64,000 nt of DNA from Physcia stellaris (Eukaryota > Ascomycota > Lecanoromycetes > Caliciales > Physciaceae): NCBI GenBank assembly GCA_018902385.1, contig JABSSW010000022.1, positions 496,001-560,000 of the forward strand, given 5' to 3'. Under the pieces are notes generated by a model. That model was given only the letters and a program-made list of their open reading frames with translations. It was not told the DNA's origin and made no database searches. A program made the position numbers and the translations under genes. Positions 11,196 through 21,989 of the stretch are shown here, in pieces. How positions within the stretch are numbered: the first letter of the stretch is position 1; every line of letters begins with the position of its first letter.

Positions 11196-11700
11196 ATGGC
11201 AACCATATCCCAAGTTTTGAGACACAAAAACAGCCACGAACCAGCTCTGATTGGTTTAGAGTCAAGGTCTTCGACGTTCACCCATGGACAGCTCAATTCG
11301 CAGGTCAATGAGGTTCAAGACCGGCTGACACAATGCGGTGTAGCTCCAGGTACCACTATCACAATAAGCCTGCCTAACTCTGCAGAACTGGCTCTTCTCT
11401 TTCTTTCCATTTGTACGCATAGAGCAATTGCAGCTCCACTAAATCCTGCATACAAACAAGATGAAGTTGAATTTTACGCTGCCGATGTAGGTGCAGTTGC
11501 GATAGTAGTACCCAAGGAAGCATTCGAGAAGGACAGCGCCGCGGTACGTGCAGCGAAGGAACTTGTAATAGCAATCATCGAATGTTATTGGAGTGGAAAG
11601 GCCGTTTCGTTGGACCTCATATACAGGAGTGAGCTGTGTCACCAGGGCAGTGAAGCTAGGGAGGAACCTTGCGACGATGATGTGGCGTTGGTACTTCACA
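11196..11700 (+). pseudogene. Truncated acyl-CoA synthetase (Pcs60/Fat2/Fum10-like)
   Basis: The frame from the ATG at 11196 begins MATISQVLRHK and continues with TFTHGQLNSQV, GVAPGTTITISLPNSAELALLFL and AAPLNPAYKQDEVEFY. These are the N-terminal hallmarks of AMP-forming acyl-CoA synthetases. It can be followed to DDVALVLH, immediately before the expected AMP-binding motif (TSGTTGRPK type), and then similarity stops. Beyond the break the opposite strand carries another remnant. About two thirds of the enzyme is missing, so this cannot be functional. The MITE sits just upstream of the start. In the fumonisin pathway a Fum10 synthetase works with the T-C protein Fum14, which makes this neighbour meaningful as a relic. 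Confidence 0.7.
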
Positions 11701-12075
11701 TTGTCATTTGGGGCTATCGGTCTGGCCGCTGTATCTATCAGTCTTTTACGCATTGCTGCCGCCACCTGGCTCATGGCAGGAGGATTTGGCTCGGCGAAAA
11801 GGTAAGCCGCAAGACCTGCAACCTAGTAAACGCTGAGTCATACGTACAGAAACATATGCCACCGAGAGAGGGAAGATCGGGAGGTCGAGTCATACCATGT
11901 CAGCTGCGAACCCCGTGCTGCGCACCCTTTGGATCATGAATACCCACCTCTCCAGCGCAGATAATGCTCTCTCCTGGCGCCCATGCAATTTCATCAGAGT
12001 TGTCGAAGCCCCCTGAGAACTTCGCAGAATTACCAACTGTGGTAATTGACCCCTCCGATGATAGATAGATGTCGT
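11700..12075 (-). pseudogene. Fragment of a subtilisin-like (S8) serine peptidase
   Basis: Read on the minus strand from 12075, an open stretch contains GNSAKFSGGFDNSDEIAW and APGESIICAGEV. After a short degenerate gap follows VAGLAAYLFAEPNP and later MRKRLIDTAARPI. This is the order seen at the end of S8 peptidases (APGE-type segment, serine motif, VAGLAAYL helix). The position where GTSFA with the catalytic serine is expected reads GGICF, and stops and phase breaks surround it. It is a decayed piece inserted tail to tail against the acyl-CoA synthetase remnant. Assignment rests on motif order only. Confidence 0.45.
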
Positions 12076-12800
12076 TTCGAACCTGGTGACCCTAAATGGC
12101 CCTCAAGACAAGACTGGGACACCTTCGACAAAATTGTTGCTAACATACCAGCACCTAGAAAATTATTACACAGAAGTACGACCTGTCCACTTATAATGCT
12201 GGTTGTGCCGCCGTTCAAAAAGGATTGAATACGGCAGTACTGAATGAGGCTAGCTCGCGGAGTATCATGCAGACGGATTTGGCGAAAACCAGCTGTAACC
12301 CAATCGCGGATCAAAGCAACGGGCAATGTGGCGTCGGGAGCTGTGCCAGTGCTCAATTGATTTTACGGTAGATGCGCACACTGTGGCAGGAATTATCTTT
12401 GTGAAGACAGACAACATCCGTCTACTCATTGAGAATAGTGGGCATGAGTATGTTCTTACATGCATTCGGCTTGTAGGTACAAAGCGCTGACTGATGTTTG
12501 ATTATTTGGGAAAATCTGCTGGTTACGGCTCTTTTGCGCTGAGGACCCATCACCTCAAGCAGATCAGCCAAATCCTGAACATGAAGGGTACGAGGCCGTT
12601 GTTCACCAATCAGTGGCTCGTATTTCCAATGGTAACTCCCACAGAGGTGGATCGTCTTCGAGGAGTCGTCCAGATCGTGATCCTGAGCGAATTTGTCAAG
12701 CCTCTGACGTCAAGTTCTCGCAAGCACTCGGCCGTTACTCACCACAGTGGAAAATATCTGTACACTACTCAGGAACAGTGACGGGGAAACTATGTACGAT
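12070..12800 (+). pseudogene. Decayed FAD-linked oxidoreductase (BBE/PCMH family)
   Basis: Separated frames carry recognisable blocks in the right order: RFEPGDPKWPSRQDWDTF (N-terminal CxPGDPxWPS-type motif), then TVDAHTVAGIIFVKTDNIRL and IENSGH, then DYLGKSAGYGSFALRTHHLK. The middle is interrupted by stops and the intron after SGH ends in TTTG instead of the expected AG. Such enzymes bind FAD covalently and oxidise alcohols or alkaloid-like compounds in fungal clusters. With these breaks it cannot be active. Confidence 0.65.
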
Positions 12801-12943
12801 TGGCTGAAGGACATCTCGGATACTTCTTGAGGGTGTGCACACGGGCTGAATTCAGAATATTCCTCTTCGTGCAAATATACGCTTTATCTTGCCGGATAGC
12901 TCTTTCTCAGGACATGTGTTGTGCACGTCTTCTAGCTGTCAAG

Positions 12944-14391
12944 ATGTATAGCTTTCTCGGGTTTTGCCTCTTGGCGACAGCTGGCAATGCGTTTCCTGAC
13001 CTGTTCAGACGGCAATCCTTTGACCCAGCGTCACAGCACATTGACGTTTCCAATGCTCATGCATATATAGCGCCCGGCCCGACAGACCTGCGTGGGCCAT
13101 GTCCAGCAATGAATGCAGTGGCCAATCACGGCTACATCGCTCGTGATGGGTATACCAACTTCCAAGAGGCCATCACCGCAATCATGAAAGTGTACGGCGT
13201 CGGTCAGTAACTTTTTCACTACAGCATCCACGTCCGGAGCTCAGGTGGTTGACATATTCTGCTTTGCTAGACCTTTCAGTTGCTGGAGGTCTTGCTACAC
13301 TCGGCGCGGTACAGGCTGGAGATGGCTTCCATTTTTCGATTGGCGGTCCACCGCCGGCTACGCTCCCCGTCCTTGGAGGGTTGCTGGGTCGGCCAAGAGG
13401 GATTTCGAATTCCCATAACCGCTTCGAAGGTGATGCAAGTCCCATGCGAGGGGACCTCTATCAATTGTAGGTATCACGCGGCAGCTAGATCCTTGATATT
13501 GAACCGCTGATGCGTAGGTGTAGCGGTGAGGCCTATCTCACCCAGCTGCCTTTCTTCCAAGCGTTGTATGATTTGCCGGGTAGAGCGACAGTCAACCCAA
13601 ATTACGATCTCAACATAATGGGCAACGCCGCAGCGAACCGATGTGAGTCTTTTGCCACCCTTCCCTCGCGACTTCCCCTCTGCTAATAGGCTTCAGACCA
13701 TCAATCAGTCTCGCAGAATCCCTACTTCTTCCGTAACTTCTTCGGCTTCGCCGTCCCGCCTGGCACACATGCTTTTATTTACCGCATGTTCTCCAACAAG
13801 TCTGTGGAGTACCCGGAAGGCTTCCTGGACCGTGACACGCTGAAGTCATTCTATGGCATTACAGGAGAAGAAGATAACTTGAAATACACCCCGGGAACAG
13901 AAAGAATACCCTATAATTGGTATACTCGTGCCATCGATGATCCGTATAGCGGGCTATCTTTGGTTTTGGACCTCAAATACTTTGTTCAACAGCATCCTGA
14001 ATTAATCGCATTTGGCGGGAATACCGGCACGGTTAACTCTTTCACGGGCCTTGACATTGGCAATCTTACCGTCAGTATTTTCGTCCATTATCTTTGACCC
14101 CGATTAACAAATCATCAGGGTGGTCTGTACAATGCCGCAACCCTCCTTCAGGGTAACAATCTCGGCTGCTTTCTCTTTCAGTCTGTGGCGGTGGCCGCTC
14201 CTGATGCGATCCGTAATGCTGGGATTATTGCCGACGTTGCCGGTGCAGTAGCTAAGATAAATGATGCCATGGGACAGATTATGAAGGGGCTTGATTGTCC
14301 TCAGTTGAGTCGGTACGATTATGATGACAGTCAGCTTTCTAAGTATCCGGGCTATACAAAGTTGCGACAAGACGGTACCTACGCCAGGTAG
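12944..14391 (+). CDS. Secreted heme-thiolate chloroperoxidase-family peroxidase
   Basis: Exons 12944-13202, 13271-13466, 13518-13642, 13697-14070 and 14119-14391 give 408 aa in frame. A signal peptide (about residues 1-20, MYSFLGFCLLATAGNAFP) and an RR-type processing site precede the mature protein. The heme-ligand motif GPCPAMNAVANHG (proximal cysteine in PCP) and the distal acid region HNRFEGDAS are present. These mark the peroxidase family 2 (chloroperoxidase/unspecific peroxygenase relatives), which oxidise or halogenate organic substrates with peroxide outside the cell. It is the first intact gene after the remnant zone. Membership of the cluster is possible but unproven. Confidence 0.88.
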
Positions 14392-15794
14392 TAAGTGATC
14401 GTAGTCGGTGCATTAGCCAGACTTTGAAAAGTAGGTCGTTGTATCTCCGGCTCGTGAACTACGAACAAGTGAGAATAATTCTCAGGTCGATTTCGAACGT
14501 TGAATCGCGCGAAGGAATGCTCTTCTTTGGTTAGTAAGACACCTGGGTAACTTACTCAACCTTAATACTGCGTAGACCCCACACTGACCAGCTCTTCCCA
14601 CGGAAATTTTTCAAAGAACCGTGAGAACCCCGAGAATGAAAGATGCTGTGGATTTGTATGTGTGTAGTATAGCAGCAGATATATAGTACCTTGGCCCAGT
14701 AGATCAACGCGAGAAGCGAGGATCGAGAAGCGAGTAGCAACAACACGAGAAACGAGTAAACCGTTGACCCTCCTGTTTGCGGGCCATATTGGTGTTGTAA
14801 GAGGTCCCCAAAAAAGGTCTGACGACCCCTACTGACATGACGGTGATCATGAAAATCTGACAGACGGAATCCATAATCTCTGTGATTCCTCCACGTGATA
14901 GTAGATAAGTATATCATTTCATCCTATTATCTAATCCCTTTGTCATAGTAAGCTTCTACGATATGAGCCAATACTATGATGCATCCCATCTTCTTCCTCT
15001 TCTCTATAAAATAGGTCGCTTTCACCTTCCTCGACACCGCCGTCTTCATCCTTATATTTCCCCATTCTGTTCATCCTCTCCTTCCCCTTCTCCTTCTTCG
15101 TTATTATCCCACCATTCCGCGTTCGACATCAGCGTGGAGCCAGTAACCCAGTGCTGCTGTATGCGCTCACAGCTCTTTTCTTCACAGAATATGAAAGCGT
15201 CGTGAAATATGGCTCGATTATGTCGCCTTCCGTGAATTTCAGTATTGGCCGGTTTGGATTCCGATGATCGAGGGTTTGAGTACGGCCGACGGACTCGGGA
15301 GGAGGTCGCCTGCTTCGTGTGTTGCACGACTACATACGGCGAGATGGGGGAGCACAGTCTCAGTTTCTTGGGAAGCTCACCGAAAAAATTAGTGGAACTC
15401 TACTAGATGAGCCAGTCTGTGGTAGATGAGGATGCTTCCTTGTAGTGGAGCTTGGCTAGCTTGGTGGCTTGGATTGGAGATCTATGACAGCTATCGAGTG
15501 TTGAGTGGTTTGTCTGAACAATTGGGGTGTAAATAATATCCAAAAAGGATACAATCACAAGCTAAAGTGAATGACATCAGCTCTACACCCAAATTCACCG
15601 GTCCTTGATGAAGCTTCAATCAGGCGCTTGGACATCACTGGTCAAGTTCTTGTGATATATCACCAACTCACTAACGCATCTGTCTCAACACCTCTTTACT
15701 GACTGATTTACTTCCTTTTACTTCTTTCCCGGACAACCAATTGCACTTATCAATAACAATAATCTTAGCACTGAAACTATATCAAACCTCAACA
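14392..15794. other. Intergenic region, about 1.4 kb
   Basis: No supportable gene. Near 14709-14757 a GCGAGAAGCGAG-like motif is repeated imperfectly. 15040-15120 is pyrimidine-rich (TTCTCC-type), probably promoter-associated. The SDR promoter lies at the right end. Confidence 0.4.
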
Positions 15795-16777
15795 ATGTCG
15801 TCCCCAGGGAAACAAACCGTCCTAATCACAGGCGCTACTCGAGGTACGCTGCACTCCTTTTCCTTTTCGATTTCCTTTTCGATGCCCGGTATCTTTCTAA
15901 CAACCGCTCAAGGCATCGGCCTCGGCCTAACCACCGCCTACCTCCTCCGACCCTACCACACCGTCATCGCCGCGGTCCGCGACCCCCTCTCATCAAGCGC
16001 CCAATCCCTAGCCTCCCTCTCCAAAGACGAAAGCAGCACCCTCCTCGTCGTGAAAATCGACTCCGCCTCCCTCACCGACGCCTCCCGCGCAGCGCACGAT
16101 CTGGAAACATCGTACCACATCTCCCGCATCGATACCGTGATCGCTAATGCGGGGACCATGGGAGCAACGGACAAGCCGTTGGCAGAGGAGCCGTTGAGAG
16201 AAGTCGATGTGCGGAAAGTGGAGGAGTTTTTTAAAGTGAACGCCTTGGGGGTGTTGGTGCTGTTCCAGGGGATGAGGAAGTTGCTGATGAGGGGTGGTGA
16301 GGGGAAAGGGGGGAAGTTCGTGTCCATGGGCAGCCCGGTTGGTAGTTTGGGGATTATGGATCGCTCGTCGCCGCTGATGGGGGCGTACGGGTGTAGTAAG
16401 GCTGCGGCGCACTATCTGGTGAAGAAGATTGCGATGGAAGAGGGGGAAGGAGAGGACGGGGTGTGCGCTTTCGTTGTTGATCCGGGGTGAGATTGAGTTT
16501 TTTGGGATGTTCTCTGTGGCAAGGGATGCTGATGATGCATAGATTCGTACAGACTGAGTCTGGGAACGCAGCTGCCCGGGTCCTTGACTTTAGTATGGAG
16601 GAAGCGGGAATCCCCGTGAAAGAGAGTGTGCGGTTCTTGATGGATACGGTACGCTTTCCCATTGTTGTGGCCTCCTGGAGACTGACCATGGTGAACTCGC
16701 TCTAGATTGACGCCGCTACGAAGCAAGAAACATCTGGACGATTTCTTTCGTCCATAAGGGAGAACTACCCCTGGTAG
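15795..16777 (+). CDS. Short-chain dehydrogenase/reductase (classical SDR)
   Basis: Exons 15795-15843, 15913-16486, 16543-16648 and 16706-16777 sum to 266 aa. The NAD(P)-binding TGxxxGIG motif (TGATRGIG) is made by the first splice. The NAG motif is in VIANAG, the catalytic Ser in SMGSPVGS, and YxxxK is present as YGCSK. The ATG at 15795 is preferred over an upstream non-ATG extension. The protein is close to fungal carbonyl reductases of the sniffer/YIR type. It would be a cytosolic oxidoreductase of unknown substrate. Confidence 0.9.
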
Positions 16778-18458
16778 TATCATAACCAATGGACGGCTGC
16801 TCTCAAAGAAAAAAAAAAAAAAACAAGTTCATACTTGCCTATAGGGGATACATCAGGCTAGGAGCCGAATGTGTCTCAGTTTTGGCCCACCCACTGGCAT
16901 CGGTTCTTAACGATTGCCAAGTGACTATATCCTAAGCCCAGACAGTAGAAAGGCATTGGTATATGTGGCTACGCATGTATACACCATTTCATCCTGGCAC
17001 TAGGCATACTATCTTGACCATACGATAGTAGTCGTATGGAGATACACCCTCACGAATGTAATTAGCATTTCGGAAAAAGTTTGCCTCCTTAGCTCATTTC
17101 CCGGGAAGTAGCTTGATTGGAAATCTGAAACCATAAATGCGAAAAGTATGGACCTGAGAGCGTAAGCCGGCCTTCGGGCCGAGCATCGACCACCAACTTG
17201 AGGCCACTGGAGGCTGGCCTAGCCACGTCCAAGAGCAAAAGGTAAGTTCAAATCGTAGACATACGTACGTAGCGTCCCTGAAGGGTGATGGCTAGGCGGT
17301 AATCGCGCCCGCAGCCCACGGTAGGTAATAACATTCCGTCACCTTACCTCCAGTAAGTGTATATCGCAACTTCTCCTCTTTAAGCTTAAGGATCCCCTCG
17401 TCTGGATCATTAGCAAGGAATCGTTTGCTATCTTCACCCTCAATATCGCATGTGATGGTAACTAAAGCGCGCGCCTTGGTACCTATCAATAGCGGCATAT
17501 GTACTCGGCGCTACTACTATCATAGTCCACTGGTACCAGAGCAATTATGTCCGCATTCTTTAGAAGGGCAGTTACATCCGACGACCGCAAACGGGAAACA
17601 TTATATGCAGCCATGACCTCCGGATAGTAGTGCAGATAATTGTCGGTGCTGTCCGCGAATAAGTCCGGAGGAAGCAGCTAAATACAGATCCTCCGTTGGC
17701 GCCAGCAACGTAGATATTTCCGTTTTCTGCACTCGCAGAAACTGAATAGGTGCTGCTGAGGCCATTGATTTGTACATAGCGTGAGTCTGGAATGTCGTCA
17801 ACCTGGCTGGTATCGCTACTTGGAAGACAGCTGCGCCAAGATCAAGGGTTAGTATCGGGTTATGAGGGAGTCCTGCCCTTATTTTCACCCGCAGAATAAT
17901 AGAATTTATGGTCTTGTTGTAGGACAAGAATCTCTATATTGCCTGCATCATGGTTCTATGGCATTGCAGGTAGCAACACAGTAAATATGGGCAGACCCCA
18001 AAGTCCGAATCAAACAATAAAACCCAAGGACGAATATGGAAAAGAGCGACATTACGAAAGGAACGGCCAAATGAGATACAGAATACCGTCAAAAAAATGT
18101 CTGGCACGACGATGCCCTGCGCAGTGTCGGAGGAACCAGGATACATGATCACGAAGGCGTACTGCGTAAATGTTCACAAATAAACGTTTCACTCCTCATG
18201 GCAAAGGATGATAACTGTATAAGTAAGGTAATAAGTCGAGCGGCAGCATCAGATGTCAGCGAATCCGAGAAGCCTGGTGTTGTGAATGAGATTCGTCCAC
18301 GCCGCTTTTAGATGTAATCAGCGGAAATGCCCAGGCCTCTGACCCGCGCGACTCGGAACGTCGCTCTCTAGTGCCGATTTCGGCGATTTGGGAGTGCAGT
18401 GAACAATCTTTTCTCCACGCTGCATATCTGAAGAGCGAGATGGAAATTCGAGCTGGAG
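16778..18458. other. Intergenic region, about 1.7 kb
   Basis: A poly-A tract lies at about 16807-16822, just after the SDR stop. A hairpin CGGCC-TTCG-GGCCG is at 17168-17181. Hydrophobic minus-strand open frames (17601-17927, 17934-18152) could be remnants of a membrane protein but have no identifiable family. Confidence 0.35.
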
Positions 18459-20539
18459 ATGCTGAGAACTCCATGCTTGCTGTTCCAAACTTGCACCAAA
18501 TCTCTGGTTGGTCAACATGGATCGACGATCGCACAATCTGCCATAATTCATATTGAGAACGCTACCTTTTACAGACACTATCCCTCGTCGCCTGAAGATA
18601 ACGACCCTGGCAACCCACCAATTTTCCCTCATTTGACCTTCTCGCTGCCTTCGTCTTCAGCTGTCCGGGAACATTGGGCTGTAATTGGACCATCGAACGC
18701 AGGCAAGACAACTTTCCTAGGCATATTGCGTGGACAACATGTATCAGTACCTCCGACCGCACGAACTTACCCCTACCTCTCTTCTCCCAACGCTACACTC
18801 AGGAAACCGGGTCCTCGGTCCATATCCTCCGCCATACAATATGTTGGCTTCAATGGTCAAGGGAGAGGCATGGAGTCAGCGGGATCAAGGGGAGCCTATA
18901 TGAGCGCTAGATACGAGAGTAGGAGAGAAGAGACGGATTTCTCGGTCTTGGACTATCTGACGGGAAACACTGAGCTTAATCCTTATGGGCGACCAGAGGA
19001 GGACGGATCAGGCTCCCGGGAGTTGGCGCGAGTAATTCGCGACCTGAACCTGGCCAACTTGGTGGAAATGCCCGTCGGAAATTTGAGCAATGGGCAGACT
19101 AGACGCGCCAGGATTGCCAAGGCTCTTCTAGGAATGCCTGAAGTGCTTCTACTAGATGAGCCGTTCAGTAAGTGGAATTGCCTACACTCGACATCCAGTG
19201 GCTGATCTCTTTGCAGTGGGGCTTGATCCGCCAACTCAAGCTGCATTGTCTCCACTACTTTTCGACTTAGCACGAGCAAGCTCGCCTCGTCTTCTCTTAG
19301 CGCTGCGCCCTCAAGATCCTGTCCCCGATTGGATCACTCATCTGATATACCTCAATCCATCTTTACACGTTCAGTATCAAGGTATCAAAGAAGAAGTACT
19401 TGGGAAACTAGTTGTTAGGATGGCAGAGTCACTTCCGGCGAAGATATTTCCCCAAACCATAAGCCCTGTCAGTGACCTCATCAAAGGTACTACGGTTTAT
19501 CCGGAACCATACAATGGGCTTGGCGAGCCTATAGTACAAATGAAGGATGTTATCATCAAGTATGGCGACAAGAAGGTCATGGGAGGCTGGAAGCAAGAGA
19601 TCAATGGTGAGATCAGAGCAGGGCTTGACTGGACTGTAAGGAAAGGCGAACGCTGGGGCGTGTTTGGACCAAACGGTGCGTGTAGGCATAGCATTAATTT
19701 TCATTGATCGTTGGACTAATTTGCGGATAGGCTCTGGAAAAACCACATTGATTTCTCTGATCTGCTCTGACCACCCGCAAGCGTACTCTCTTCCGATCAA
19801 AATGTTCGGTCGTGGCCGCCTTCCTCAACCCGGTCAGCCTGGGATCTCCATTTTCGATATTCAAGCACGCATCGGACAGTCATCTCCAGAAATACATGCT
19901 TTCTTCCCTCGCAATCTAACAATACGAAGGACAATCGAGAATGCGTGGGCTGACACTTTTCTGGGGATCCCAAAGTTGACCCCGCAACACGGTGAGATCG
20001 TAGAGAGCGTCTTACGATGGTTTGAGCCAGATTTGAACCCTATGTACGCTACCCCAAACAGAGAGAGAAGGGCCGTTATTGCTCAGCCTTGGAAAAAGAC
20101 TGAATGGGCAGACAAAATCCGCTTCCGTGATATATCCTTCTCCTCGCAACGCTTAGCATTATTCCTACGGGCGATTGTGAAGCGACCTGAATTGATAGTT
20201 CTCGACGAAGCGTTTGGTGGGATGGATGAAGCCGTACGCGACAAATGCATGCTTTTCATGACTTGGGGCACCAGCCGCTCTTGTTACCACGATCAGCGAG
20301 GAGAAGGCCAGCAGCTCTCCACCGGCCAGGCAGATGATTTATCCGCCATCCGAATCCGTGGTCTGGACGAGGATCAAACCCTCATCTGTGTGAGTCACGT
20401 CAAGGAGGAGGTACCAGATGTAGTGAGATCTTGGATGTGCTTGCCTGAAGCCGGTCAGGGCAAACCTGCTCGCTTCGGGCGCCTCCACGCTCCCTTGAAG
20501 AACGATGAAGCCCAATGGAGGGAAATCTGGGGCATGTGA
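18459..20539 (+). CDS. Soluble two-domain ABC ATPase (ModF/photorepair-like), possibly mitochondrial
   Basis: Exons 18459-19167, 19217-19675 and 19731-20539 give 658 aa. There are two nucleotide-binding domains and no membrane domain. Domain 1 has Walker A GPSNAGKTTFL, signature LSNGQ and Walker B VLLLDEPF, with the D-loop MGLD made by splicing. Domain 2 has Walker A GPNGSGKTTL (also made by splicing), a weak signature SFSSQ, Walker B LIVLDEAFGGMD and the H-loop SH. The N-terminus (MLRTPCLLFQTCTKSLVGQ) is basic, Ser/Thr-rich and free of acidic residues, like a mitochondrial presequence. Proteins of this layout are related to bacterial ModF/PhrA; their role in fungi is poorly known. Confidence 0.87.
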
Positions 20540-20670
20540 TTACAGACGGGTTAAGTCATGGTGATGCATTCCTTGTTAGCGAATGTAGCATCACTATGAT
20601 ACTGATCCTAATCTTCCACTGTTGGCTCTCCGTCCTTGTCTATATCTATATTTTCCTTATTCGTAAAACC

Positions 20671-21250
20671 ATGGCCTCACCAAAGAGCCCTGGTCACCCC
20701 TACTCCCAAACATCACACATCTCATTTGACTCTTTCCATCAACCTACATCGACCGCTCCGTTTGGGCACAGGTATGTCGTTTCCCTGCCTCCGGCCTACA
20801 CGTTGGCGCGAGAGAAGTCCTGGCCGTTGATCCTTTTCCTTCATGGCCCCTTTGAGGTCGCAACCCCAACAAAGGCAAAAGCGGCGACGCCGATCTTTCA
20901 AACACGCCGGTCAGCGCGGAGCTCTGCACGTCGGTTTCGTCGCCGTTACTCCGAGTCTGAACATGGGTACCGAGTCACGAGGTTCCTATCGCCTCAGAAC
21001 CCACGTTTTCTGGGTCTAGCATATGGTAAGTCCCAAGGGATCCGTGAACATAGCTTTTGAATCGTCCCTGAACCATACATAACCAGGCTCTTTCCTCGCT
21101 GCTGGACCACACCATCCAAATCGTACACATCACTGGTCTTCAGCATGCCTTAAATCTACCCCGTCATGCCAACAATACTCACGTCCTTCATAGGCGGTTC
21201 TCTCGACCCCTGATCTGTGGCGGCGACCATCAAGCATCAGCGCCTCGAAG
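20671..21250 (+). pseudogene. Decayed alpha/beta-hydrolase (esterase/peptidase-like)
   Basis: The start MASPKSPGHPYSQT and the segment RYVVSLPPAYT with PLILFLHG (oxyanion region of the LHGAGE type) are intact. The following conserved block VGFVAVTPSLNMG appears in another frame, and a later block with ICGGD appears in a third. At least two frameshifts and loss of the nucleophile region show a degraded gene downstream of the ABC ATPase. Confidence 0.6.
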
Positions 21251-21961
21251 GAAATGGTCGAAGGAGGTTAGGTTTTCTAGGTAGCGTGATAGTTGGAGTA
21301 GGGCGTTGGATCGTCGGGAGAGGGGGAGGAAGGGGTTGGGGGAGGGTTGGTTTGGGGGGGAATATGGTGTCTTCTATATGAGTGATCAAGTAGGTATGGT
21401 TACTTGGTGTTCGCATAGAATTCAATGGCTCTTTAAGTCAATACTGCTTCATTATCTATGTTATGTTGGAAAGTCAGTGAAGGACGGGGCGTGATCGCGG
21501 TTTAGGGCTTAATGGGACTGTACGTACTTCTGAGCACAAGGCGAACTATTTATGTCTTTGTCCTGTTCCAAGCTTTCAAACGAGAGTTCGATGAATGTTA
21601 AGGTATAAAGTACATCTAGCCACTTCTCTGACTACCCAAATCATCACTGATAAATTTCCTAACATGTCGGACATCAATCAGGGCGCAGTCCCTAATTCAC
21701 ATATATCATACAACCCCAACACCGACGTCCTAAACCCCCCATTCTCGTATAAAATGCTCCAGAACAACTTCATCCCAATATAGGCTCTTCTCATCACGAC
21801 GTTCAAGCAGATAGAAGCTTGCTCACAGTACCCAAACCGATTGACTGAACAACACAAACCTCGTATACCAAGGACAACAAAGACGCCCGTCCAAAACCCC
21901 TTCTGCCTTCTATGAGAACCCCAGGCCTCCGCAGTCCCATACCCCAACCCCCTTCTGCGTT
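21251..21961. other. Intergenic region with G-rich tract and duplicated 3' gene end
   Basis: About 21317-21361 is a run of G-tracts on the plus strand that could form G-quadruplexes. 21897-21937 is a 41-bp copy, with two mismatches, of 21949-21989, which spans the stop codon of the neighbouring MFS gene. A 39-codon frame starting at 21664 has no known motif. Confidence 0.5.
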
Positions 21962-21989
21962 CTATGAGAACCCCAGGCTTCCGCAGTCC
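21897..21989. repeat. Tandem-type direct repeat of the MFS gene 3' end
   Basis: Two 41-bp copies (21897-21937 and 21949-21989) differ at two bases and are offset by 52 bp. The right copy contains the stop codon and last codons of the MFS gene, so the left copy is a duplication of its 3' end. Confidence 0.75.

Noticed and set aside
11593-11805. Plus-strand hydrophobic frame that looks like a membrane helix and a continuation of the acyl-CoA synthetase
   Set aside because: It is antisense to the better supported subtilisin fragment, and the AMP-binding motif expected for the synthetase is not there.
14700-14760. Repeated GCGAGAAGCGAG units as a possible CRISPR-like or minisatellite array
   Set aside because: Only three or four imperfect units without regular spacing, in a eukaryotic genome.
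17168-17181. Stable CGGCC-TTCG-GGCCG hairpin as a possible structured RNA
   Set aside because: The stem is only 5 bp, with no flanking pairing, and it matches no RNA family I can recognise.
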